A stretch of 9,938 nt of DNA, from positions 1-9,938 of the forward strand of contig JAFADP010000029.1 of NCBI GenBank assembly GCA_023424785.1. The letters run 5' to 3'. Positions 1 through 5,371 of the stretch are shown here, piece by piece. Source of the stretch: Bacillota bacterium (GTDB lineage Bacteria > Bacillota > Clostridia > Clostridiales > Clostridiaceae). The notes under the pieces were generated by a model. It worked only from the letters and a program-made list of their open reading frames with translations, was not told the origin of the DNA and did no database searches. How positions within the stretch are numbered: the first letter of the stretch is position 1; every line of letters begins with the position of its first letter. Position numbers and translations under genes: made by a program.

Positions 1-96
1 ATGACTTTAAAATCAGTTATAGAATTTCAAAGAATACATGGACTTTTACCTGATGGAAAAGTAGGACAAAATACATGGAAATTTTTATTAGAATAG
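1..96 (+). CDS. C-terminal end of a peptidoglycan-binding domain protein (5' partial)
   Basis: The frame is open from the first base and ends at TAG 94-96, giving 31 residues. They include a VIEFQRIHGLLPDGKVGQNT stretch, the typical second half of a PG_binding_1 repeat (FQ, then a GL..DGKVG..TW motif). This domain binds cell-wall peptidoglycan and usually sits at the end of a hydrolase or spore-cortex enzyme, so the catalytic part should lie upstream of the window. The ATG at base 1 is probably internal, because a complete domain of this type is about 55-60 residues. A strong terminator follows 20 bases after the stop. The domain call is fairly safe, but the enzyme type cannot be told from this fragment. 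Confidence 0.65.
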   Translation: MTLKSVIEFQRIHGLLPDGKVGQNTWKFLLE

Positions 97-115
97 TATA
101 TATAAATTAAAGTAG

Positions 116-153
116 ATGATGAATATAAAAATAGTTGTATTCATCATTTTTTT
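116..153 (+). terminator. Rho-independent terminator after the peptidoglycan-binding gene
   Basis: A perfect 10-bp inverted repeat pairs ATGATGAATA at 116-125 with TATTCATCAT at 138-147, leaving a 12-base loop. A run of seven T follows (147-153). It ends the left-edge transcript and isolates the next gene. Confidence 0.85.
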
Positions 154-171
154 GAAAAATGTTAGAAAATA

Positions 172-200
172 TTTACAAATATTAAGCGGTATATTATACT
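172..200 (+). promoter_or_regulatory. Sigma-A type promoter for the Tim44-like gene
   Basis: A TTTACA -35 box (172-177), a 17-bp spacer and a TATACT -10 box (195-200) fit the housekeeping consensus well. The predicted start near 207 leaves a leader of about 27 bases with a GGGG-AGG type ribosome binding site (222-229) before ATG 234. Confidence 0.7.
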
Positions 201-233
201 ATTTAATATAATAATAGATATGGGGTAGGTTAT

Positions 234-983
234 ATGAAGTTAGAAACTTTAATAAAAATTATTTTAATTGGTTTTCTTTCTCTTATGGTAATATATTTTT
301 TGAGGGATTTATTTAATTTATTAAAAAATACTATTAGAAAAATTAAAGTTAAAAAAATAATAAAGAATTTAGAGAAAGAAGATATTTATTGGAATTATAA
401 TTTGCTTAAACAAAATGTTGAGATGACATATTTAAAAATAAGAGAGGTTTACTCTTGTTATGAAGTAAAAAAGATAAAAAGATTATTAAGTGATAATTTT
501 TATGAAGATCTTTTATTTAAGTATGAAGGATATGAAAAGTATTACTGTAGAAGAGAAATTTGTAATGTAAATATAAGGAGTATAAGTCCTATTGGGTTAG
601 TAAATACATTAAATAATGAAGGCAAAAAAGTATGGTTTGAGGTTAGTGGAACATATTTAGAATTTATTATATCTCCAGTGGGGGGCATAGTTACAGGTGA
701 TTATTATGAATATGATTATTTTTCAATTAAGCCAAGAAAGAATCAAGGACAATTTGAAAGAATGATAGTTAATTATATAAATAGATTTTTATATTTTGTA
801 GCACAAGGCAATTTAATATATGGATATATGAGAGAAGAGTGGGGGATAAACAGACCAAATGAAAGAGGAGAAAAAAGGTTTGTAGAGTATATAAAATTAA
901 TAAGAAAAGAGAATAAGTGGGTTGTAGATGAGTTATTAGATAAAGAACGTATGAAATACTCATTGTTTCCAATAAAAATATAA
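234..983 (+). CDS. Membrane-anchored Tim44-like domain protein, function unknown
   Basis: The 249-residue protein has one N-terminal membrane segment (about residues 5-26), then a strongly basic stretch (NTIRKIKVKK) that by the positive-inside rule puts the rest in the cytoplasm. Residues of about 50-235 resemble the Tim44-like/SNTF2 fold of bacterial anchored proteins: a helix with an LLSDNFYEDLL element, then beta strands (VNIRSISPIG, KVWFEVSGTYLEFII) and a closing FVEYIKLIRKENKWVVDELL, like the WxLDxI ending of that family. The match is by pattern only. In mitochondria Tim44 tethers the import motor to the membrane, but the bacterial relatives have no settled role. It has its own promoter. 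No terminator separates it from the response regulator 81 bases downstream, so partial co-transcription is possible. Residues 105-165 contain a glycine- and tyrosine-rich loop (SPVGGIVTGDYYEYDYF) that I do not recognise. Confidence 0.6.
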   Translation: MKLETLIKIILIGFLSLMVIYFLRDLFNLLKNTIRKIKVKKIIKNLEKEDIYWNYNLLKQNVEMTYLKIREVYSCYEVKKIKRLLSDNFYEDLLFKYEGYEKYYCRREICNVNIRSISPIGLVNTLNNEGKKVWFEVSGTYLEFIISPVGGIVTGDYYEYDYFSIKPRKNQGQFERMIVNYINRFLYFVAQGNLIYGYMREEWGINRPNERGEKRFVEYIKLIRKENKWVVDELLDKERMKYSLFPIKI

Positions 984-998
984 AATGATAGATTATTG

Positions 999-1004
999 TA
1001 TAAT
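999..1004 (+). promoter_or_regulatory. Possible -10 box for the response regulator gene
   Basis: A perfect TATAAT hexamer lies between the Tim44-like gene and the response regulator, but no convincing -35 box is found 16-18 bases upstream. It could be an activator-dependent promoter or a chance match in A+T-rich DNA. Confidence 0.3.
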
Positions 1005-1026
1005 TGTGTATTATTATAGGGTGGGG

Positions 1027-1040
1027 AACAATTAATTGTT
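1027..1040 (+). repeat. 14-bp perfect palindrome in the response regulator leader
   Basis: AACAATTAATTGTT is a perfect inverted repeat with no spacer, 24 bases before the start codon at 1065 and 12 bases before its AGGAGG. It could be an operator for a dimeric regulator. It is not a terminator, since no stable G+C stem or T-run follows. Confidence 0.4.
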
Positions 1041-1052
1041 TATTGAGTGTTT

Positions 1053-1058
1053 AGGAGG
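1053..1058 (+). promoter_or_regulatory. Ribosome binding site fixing the response regulator start at 1065
   Basis: AGGAGG ends 6 bases before ATG 1065. The frame can be extended to GTG 1047, but that codon lies upstream of the site and the added residues (FRRNI) are just the translated Shine-Dalgarno region. Confidence 0.85.
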
Positions 1059-1064
1059 AATATT

Positions 1065-1757
1065 ATGAATGAAAAAATACTAGTAATTGAAGATGAGCAA
1101 GATATTAATAATTTAATTTGTGACATATTAAAAGAAAAAAACTATAACGTTACACCTGCTTTTTCAGGAACTGAAGGAAAACTGTGGCTAAGTCAAGGGC
1201 AGTATCATATGATACTACTTGATTTAATGCTTCCAGGTATGAGTGGAGAAGAGCTTATAAAAGAAATTAGAACAAAAAATAATACAGTACCTATAATAGT
1301 TATTTCAGCAAAAATAGACTCAAAAACTAAAATTGAGGTTTTAAAATTAGGAGCAGATGACTTTATTTCCAAGCCATTTGATATAGATGAAATGCTTGCA
1401 AGAGTAGAGGCTAACTTAAGAAGATATATTTCATATTCTGGTGAGGTAACTAAGAGTTCTATAATTAATTTTAAAAATATAAACCTAAATAAAGATTTAA
1501 GAGAAGTTAAAGTAAATGGTGAGTTACTTAACTTAACATCTAGGGAGTATCTAATTTTAGAACTATTTTTAAGTAATCCAAAGAAGGTATTTACTAGAGA
1601 AAACATATTTGAAAGTGTATGGAGAGATACATTTATGGGTGATGATAACACTATTAAGGTACATATAAGTAATTTGCGTTCTAAAATTGCTAAATTAGAT
1701 AAAGATAATGAATATATACAAACAGTATGGGGAATTGGATTTAAGTTAAAGGTATAA
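1065..1757 (+). CDS. OmpR/PhoB-family DNA-binding response regulator
   Basis: This 230-residue protein is the output half of a two-component system. The N-terminal receiver domain (about residues 3-115) shows the acidic pair E9/D10, the phosphate-accepting D53 in LLDLMLPG, the switch residue S81 and the conserved K103 in the SKPF motif. A winged-helix effector domain (about 130-230) follows, with SREYLILELFLSNP and VWGIGFKL elements of the Trans_reg_C type. Length is normal. Its partner is most likely the histidine kinase at 3698-4603, the only one in the window. Its probable target is the promoter directly downstream, where three 6-bp repeats spaced 11 bp apart match the tandem-site binding of this family. 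The separation of regulator and kinase by two transporter genes is unusual, but all genes point the same way. The family is certain; the stimulus and target are inferred. Confidence 0.93.
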   Translation: MNEKILVIEDEQDINNLICDILKEKNYNVTPAFSGTEGKLWLSQGQYHMILLDLMLPGMSGEELIKEIRTKNNTVPIIVISAKIDSKTKIEVLKLGADDFISKPFDIDEMLARVEANLRRYISYSGEVTKSSIINFKNINLNKDLREVKVNGELLNLTSREYLILELFLSNPKKVFTRENIFESVWRDTFMGDDNTIKVHISNLRSKIAKLDKDNEYIQTVWGIGFKLKV

Positions 1758-1765
1758 AGATAAAT

Positions 1766-1793
1766 CTTTACTCTTTCTTAACTTTTGCTTTAC
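1766..1793 (+). promoter_or_regulatory. Three 11-bp-phased direct repeats, probable response regulator binding site
   Basis: CTTTAC (1766-1771), CTTAAC (1777-1782) and CTTTAC (1788-1793) begin exactly 11 bp apart, with 5-bp T-rich spacers. OmpR/PhoB-family regulators bind such tandem half-sites on one face of the helix. The last repeat ends 21 bases before a perfect TATAAT box, where a -35 element would lie. The adjacent regulator at 1065-1757 is the obvious candidate protein. Confidence 0.6.
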
Positions 1794-1814
1794 GGATTAT
1801 TATAAACCTGCTTA

Positions 1815-1820
1815 TATAAT
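1815..1820 (+). promoter_or_regulatory. -10 box of the first ABC transporter operon
   Basis: The TATAAT is perfect. The hexamers 17-18 bp upstream (ACGGAT, TACGGA) are poor -35 boxes, which suits an activator-dependent promoter. Transcription would start near 1827, just before the AAGGAGAGGG ribosome binding site (1829-1838). Confidence 0.6.
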
Positions 1821-1843
1821 AAAAGCATAAAGGAGAGGGTAAT

Positions 1844-2767
1844 ATGAAAGAAACAATTTTAAAGACTAATAATTTAAGTAAGACATATAAAAAACAAACT
1901 ATAGTAAATAAATTGAATATTAATATTTATTCTGGAGACATTTATGGATTTATTGGAAAGAATGGTGCAGGAAAAACAACTACTATAAGAATGATAACTG
2001 GACTAGCTAAAAAAACCTCAGGAGAAATTGAACTTTTTGGAGAAAATGAAGAAAAAGAGTTAAATAAAAAGAGAAGTTTAGTAGGTAGTTTAGTTGAAAC
2101 ACCAACTTTTTATGGAGAATTAAGTGCAGAAGAAAATTTAGAAATATCAAGATTAGTAAGAAATATTCCAGGAAAAGATTGTATAAAAGAAGTTTTAGAA
2201 ACTGTAGGTCTTAAAGACGTTGGAAATAAGAAGGTTAAGAACTTTTCTTTAGGTATGAAACAAAGATTAGGAATTGCAAATGCACTTTTAGGTAATCCTA
2301 AACTATTAATATTAGATGAACCTATAAATGGATTAGATCCTATTAGTATTGTAGAAATTAGAGAATTATTAAAGAGAATAAATAAAGAAAAGGGAGTTAC
2401 TATATTAATATCTAGTCATATTTTAAGTGAATTATCAGAGATAGCTACAAGATATGGAATTATTAATAATGGAGAGCTTGTAGAAGAATTATCTTCTAAG
2501 GAATTAAAAGAAAAATGTAAGCAGTATATTGAATTAAAAGTTAATGACTCAAAAAAGGCAACAGTAGTATTAGAAAGCAAGCTAAATATAAAAAGTTATG
2601 AAGTATTACCAAATAATATTATTAAAGTATATGAAAAGTTGGACAGCTTGGGAGATATAAATACTACATTGGCCTTAAATGGTATAGTTTTAGAGCTTAG
2701 TTCATTAAAGGGACAAAATTTAGAAGATTATTTTTTAAATGTTATTGGGGGAAATAAAAATGATTAG
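1844..2767 (+). CDS. BcrA/LanF-type ABC transporter ATP-binding protein
   Basis: This 307-residue cytoplasmic ATPase powers the permease encoded next. Visible motifs are Walker A GKNGAGKTT (38-46), the signature SLGMKQR (135-141), Walker B LLILDEP with D158 and E159, the D-loop GLDP, and the switch histidine H192 in ISSHILSE. Where most ABC proteins have a Q-loop glutamine, this one reads LVETPTFY with glutamate at 85. This 'E-loop' is characteristic of lantibiotic-immunity (LanF) and bacitracin-type (BcrA) exporters. The C-terminal 90 residues after the ATPase core and the total length near 300 also fit that group. A consensus ribosome binding site precedes ATG 1844. The stop overlaps the permease start by 8 bases. 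Likely role: export or expulsion of a membrane-active peptide antibiotic. The substrate is not known and bacitracin is only one possibility. Confidence 0.88.
   Translation: MKETILKTNNLSKTYKKQTIVNKLNINIYSGDIYGFIGKNGAGKTTTIRMITGLAKKTSGEIELFGENEEKELNKKRSLVGSLVETPTFYGELSAEENLEISRLVRNIPGKDCIKEVLETVGLKDVGNKKVKNFSLGMKQRLGIANALLGNPKLLILDEPINGLDPISIVEIRELLKRINKEKGVTILISSHILSELSEIATRYGIINNGELVEELSSKELKEKCKQYIELKVNDSKKATVVLESKLNIKSYEVLPNNIIKVYEKLDSLGDINTTLALNGIVLELSSLKGQNLEDYFLNVIGGNKND
2747..2751 (+). promoter_or_regulatory. Ribosome binding site fixing the first permease start at 2760
   Basis: GGGGG lies 8 bases before ATG 2760 and within the end of the ATPase gene. The in-frame ATG 2739 is upstream of this site and has no Shine-Dalgarno of its own. 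Confidence 0.7.
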
Positions 2768-3626
2768 ATTATTAAAGGCAGAATTTTTTAAAATAAGAAA
2801 GAATAGAACATTTAAAATATTATTATTAATAAGTATGTTCATATCAATATTTACAATAATATCATTAAAGTTACTTGAAAGTGAAGAATTTCAACAAGAA
2901 CTATCAGTAGCAGTAGAGCAAACAAATGAAATGCTTAATATAGAAAATAATAACGAATACAGACCAGGATCAAATGCAGGTATATCAATGAATTATGAAG
3001 ATATAAGTAATCCAACTGCAAAAGAAATATTTTTAAATTCATTTGGTTCAGGTCTTATACAAATGTTTATGTCATTTTTAATTGCAGCTATAGTTGCAAA
3101 GGAGTATTCTAAAGGAACAATTAAAAATATTTTAGCTTATGGAAGAAAAAGAGAAGAATACTATATTTCTAAAATTATTGTTGGAGCAATAAGTAGTGGA
3201 ATAGTTTTAATTTCAATGACTTTAATTCCTTTAATTTATGGCTTAATATGTTATGAGTGGGGAACTACATTTAATTTTAAGGAAGTACTATGGATATTAA
3301 AAACTTATTTATCAGCATTTATTGTAATGTGTACAATTACTTCACTTTTAACATTACTTGCAACACTATTAAAAAGTAATGGTACTACTATAGCAATAGG
3401 CGTTGTAACATTTACTTTCTTACCTTTATTTACATCATTTTTATATGGACACTTCACATGGGTTGATAATATATTAAAGGTTACAACAAGTTATAACTTT
3501 GGACTTGTTATTTCAAAATATGCAACTAATAGTCAAATATTAATGGCATTAGTAGTATCAGTTATAGTATTTATAACTTCAACATTAATAGGTTGTGAAG
3601 TGATTAAAAAGCAAGATATTAAATAG
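2760..3626 (+). CDS. ABC-2 type transporter permease (BcrB/LanE-like)
   Basis: The 288-residue protein is highly hydrophobic, with about six membrane segments near residues 18-41, 93-115, 133-160, 175-203, 208-230 and 258-281. The N-terminus MIRLLKAEFFKIRKNRTFKI is the usual amphipathic entry helix of ABC-2 permeases of the bacitracin and lantibiotic-immunity groups. A polar loop of about 50 residues separates the first two segments and should face outside. After the second segment comes AKEYSKGTIKNILAYGRKRE, the conserved cytoplasmic element that contacts the ATPase. The 8-base overlap with the ATPase gene (ATGATTAG) implies translational coupling. With only one permease gene here the transporter could be a homodimer, unlike LanFEG with two. 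The long hairpin at 3634-3677 follows the stop. Family confident, substrate unknown. Confidence 0.87.
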   Translation: MIRLLKAEFFKIRKNRTFKILLLISMFISIFTIISLKLLESEEFQQELSVAVEQTNEMLNIENNNEYRPGSNAGISMNYEDISNPTAKEIFLNSFGSGLIQMFMSFLIAAIVAKEYSKGTIKNILAYGRKREEYYISKIIVGAISSGIVLISMTLIPLIYGLICYEWGTTFNFKEVLWILKTYLSAFIVMCTITSLLTLLATLLKSNGTTIAIGVVTFTFLPLFTSFLYGHFTWVDNILKVTTSYNFGLVISKYATNSQILMALVVSVIVFITSTLIGCEVIKKQDIK

Positions 3627-3633
3627 AGTATAT

Positions 3634-3677
3634 AAAATATGGATATATTATGATAATCTTAATATATCCATATTTTT
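3634..3677 (+). terminator. 17-bp perfect hairpin, terminator or attenuator between permease and kinase
   Basis: The arms at 3634-3650 and 3660-3676 pair without a mismatch across a 9-base loop, and a short T-run (3673-3677) closes the right arm. The stem has only two G-C pairs and the T-run is short, so termination may be partial. It would let the ABC genes be expressed more strongly than the kinase downstream. Confidence 0.65.
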
Positions 3678-3683
3678 ATGTTT

Positions 3684-3689
3684 GAGAGG
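3684..3689 (+). promoter_or_regulatory. Ribosome binding site fixing the kinase start at 3698
   Basis: GAGAGG ends 8 bases before ATG 3698 but only 2 bases before the in-frame ATG 3692, so 3698 is the better start. Confidence 0.6.
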
Positions 3690-3697
3690 TAATGATA

Positions 3698-4603
3698 ATG
3701 ATTTTAATAACTATTATACTTATATTAATTATTGTAGGATTATTTATTTATATATACTTGTATAAAAAAGAAGTAAAAAATATAGTAAATGAAATAAGAG
3801 GGGGTAATTATGAAGAAATTAATTTAAGAGTTAATTCATTAAATAATGAACTTGAAGACTTAGCAAATGAAATAAATAAAATAAGTCAAAAGAATTTAGA
3901 AAGAAATATAAAAATAAGAAGAATAGATAATGATCTTAAACTAAGTATTGCTAATATGTCTCATGATTTAAGAACACCATTAACATCTATTCTAGGGTAT
4001 GTTCAAATACTTAAGAGAAGAAATTTATCTGAAGAAGATAGATATAAATACATAGATATTATATATAAAAAAAGTGATCATTTAAATAAACTAATAAGAT
4101 CTTTTTATGAATTATCTAGACTTCAATGTGATGAATATAAATTTAAATTAGAATCTATTAATTTAAGAAGTTTATTGTGTGATACATTAGCATTAAGTTA
4201 TGAAGATTTTGTAAATAAAGGAATAGAGCCAGTTGTAGAAATAGATGAAGAAATTCCTAAAGTTATTTGTGATGAAGAAGCTGTAACAAGAATCTTTTCT
4301 AATTTAACTAATAATATGTTTAAATATGGGAAGGGAGACTTTTATATTAGTTTAAAGAAAGAAAATAATAAGGTAATATCAACATTCAAAAATAAAGTAG
4401 AGGATTTTACTGAAGAAGATGTAGAAAGAATTTTTCAAAGATTTTATACAAAAGATTCTACAAGAACTAATAATAGTACAGGTCTAGGGCTTTCTATAGT
4501 AAAGGCATTTGTTGAAAAAATGGGTCATAATATACAAGCTACCTTAGAAGAAGAATCCTTAGTTATAAAAATATATTGGAATATATTGAAAGATATAGGG
4601 TGA
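3698..4603 (+). CDS. Small single-membrane-segment sensor histidine kinase
   Basis: This 301-residue kinase should phosphorylate the regulator at 1065-1757. A single hydrophobic helix occupies residues 1-22 with almost nothing outside the membrane, followed by a charged, probably coiled-coil linker (about 25-80). The dimerisation domain carries the H-box MSHDLRTPLTS with H89. The ATPase domain has an N-box-like NLTNNMFKYG, an F-box IFQRFYTKD and a G2 box STGLGLSIVK. The G1 box (DxGxG) is missing; the matching place reads FKNKVEDFTEED, a form I associate with bacitracin/lantibiotic-responsive kinases of Firmicutes. With no extracellular sensor, the signal probably comes through the membrane or from a transporter. 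A long hairpin precedes the gene, and the promoter for the NatAB pair lies in its last codons. Kinase identity is certain; the signal is inferred. Confidence 0.9.
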   Translation: MILITIILILIIVGLFIYIYLYKKEVKNIVNEIRGGNYEEINLRVNSLNNELEDLANEINKISQKNLERNIKIRRIDNDLKLSIANMSHDLRTPLTSILGYVQILKRRNLSEEDRYKYIDIIYKKSDHLNKLIRSFYELSRLQCDEYKFKLESINLRSLLCDTLALSYEDFVNKGIEPVVEIDEEIPKVICDEEAVTRIFSNLTNNMFKYGKGDFYISLKKENNKVISTFKNKVEDFTEEDVERIFQRFYTKDSTRTNNSTGLGLSIVKAFVEKMGHNIQATLEEESLVIKIYWNILKDIG

Positions 4604-4614
4604 CAATGTATAAT
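4586..4614 (+). promoter_or_regulatory. Sigma-A type promoter for the NatAB-like pair, inside the kinase 3' end
   Basis: TTGAAA (4586-4591), a 17-bp spacer and a perfect TATAAT (4609-4614) make a near-consensus promoter. The -35 box lies in kinase codons and the -10 just after the stop. Transcription would begin near 4621, directly before the AGGAGG at 4627. Confidence 0.7.
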
Positions 4615-4626
4615 ATTGAATAAATA

Positions 4627-4632
4627 AGGAGG
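4627..4632 (+). promoter_or_regulatory. Ribosome binding site fixing a GTG start at 4640
   Basis: AGGAGG ends only 1 base before ATG 4634, too close for initiation, but 7 bases before GTG 4640. The shorter protein begins MLELNNVTKKF, as is usual for NatA-type ATPases. Confidence 0.8.
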
Positions 4633-4639
4633 TATGAGG

Positions 4640-5371
4640 GTGTTAGAATTAAATAATGTAACAAAAAAATTTAAAAAGAATACTGTTGTAGATAATGTAT
4701 CATTCACTGTTAATAAAGGAGAGGTAGTAGGCTTACTTGGAGAGAATGGAGCTGGTAAAACTACTACATTAAGAATGATTTCTACCATGTTAAAAGTTAG
4801 TGAAGGAGATATAAAAGTTAATAATTTTAGTGTAAATAAAGATCCTGAAAAAGTAAGAAGAGAAATAGGAATTCTTTTTGGTGGTGATGTAGGTCTTTAT
4901 GATAGATTGACTGGAAGAGAAAATATTAAATATTTTGCAAACCTTTATGGACTAACTGATAGACAAGCTGATAAAAGAATAAATGATTTAGCTAAAGAAT
5001 TTAATATGGAAGAGTATATAGATAAAAAGGTAGGTAAATTTTCAAGAGGAATGAAGCAAAAGGTATCTATAGCTCGTTCTATAGTACATAACCCTTCTGT
5101 AATGCTTTTCGATGAGCCTTGTACAGGACTAGACGTAAGAGCAACAAGAACTATTCAAACATTTATTAGAAAGTGTCAAGGGCAAGGAAAGACTATTTTA
5201 TTATCAAGTCATTCAATGAGCGAAGTAGAAAAGCTATGTGATAGAGTAATCATAATAAATAAAGGAAAGCTTCTAGAAAATTGTACAATAGAAGAGTTAA
5301 AAGAAAAGTATAATAATTATGATTTAGAAGAGGTTTTTGTAAGCCTTATAGGAGGAGATGAAGATGAGTAA
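4640..5371 (+). CDS. natA: NatA-like ABC transporter ATP-binding protein
   Basis: This 243-residue ATPase matches NatA in length (B. subtilis NatA is about 246) and in layout. It has Walker A GENGAGKTT (34-42), the signature SRGMKQK (135-141), Walker B VMLFDEP with D158/E159, GLD in the D-loop and the switch histidine H191 in LSSHSMSE. The Q-loop region reads ILFGGDVGLYDRLTGREN, so the glutamine is replaced; this GG-D-GLYDRLT form is the one I recall for NatA relatives. NatAB in Bacillus exports sodium and responds to membrane-disturbing agents. A role in cation or drug export is likely here, but the substrate is not proven. It starts at GTG with its own promoter inside the kinase gene, and its stop overlaps the permease start by 8 bases. 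It differs clearly from the first ATPase in the window, so the two pairs are not a recent duplication. Confidence 0.82.
   Translation: MLELNNVTKKFKKNTVVDNVSFTVNKGEVVGLLGENGAGKTTTLRMISTMLKVSEGDIKVNNFSVNKDPEKVRREIGILFGGDVGLYDRLTGRENIKYFANLYGLTDRQADKRINDLAKEFNMEEYIDKKVGKFSRGMKQKVSIARSIVHNPSVMLFDEPCTGLDVRATRTIQTFIRKCQGQGKTILLSSHSMSEVEKLCDRVIIINKGKLLENCTIEELKEKYNNYDLEEVFVSLIGGDEDE
5350..5355 (+). promoter_or_regulatory. Ribosome binding site fixing the NatB-like start at 5364
   Basis: AGGAGG lies in the final codons of the ATPase gene, 2 bases before ATG 5358 but 8 bases before ATG 5364, so the second ATG (MSNFF) is preferred. Confidence 0.75.

Noticed and set aside
769..972. Minus-strand open frame of 67 codons
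   Set aside because: It overlaps the Tim44-like gene, its leucine/tyrosine-rich translation is typical of an antisense shadow, and no promoter or ribosome binding site was seen.
1205..1651. Open frame of 148 codons on the minus strand
   Set aside because: It lies wholly inside the response regulator gene, whose motifs are unmistakable, and it has no recognisable domain or ribosome binding site.
1844..3626. BceAB-type bacitracin transporter
   Set aside because: BceB permeases are about 650 residues with ten helices and a large outside domain; this permease has 288 residues and about six helices, so the BcrAB/LanFE type fits better.
4525..4788. Minus-strand open frame of 87 codons across the kinase/NatA junction
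   Set aside because: It spans two well-supported genes and the promoter between them, and its translation is the reverse of conserved ATPase motifs.
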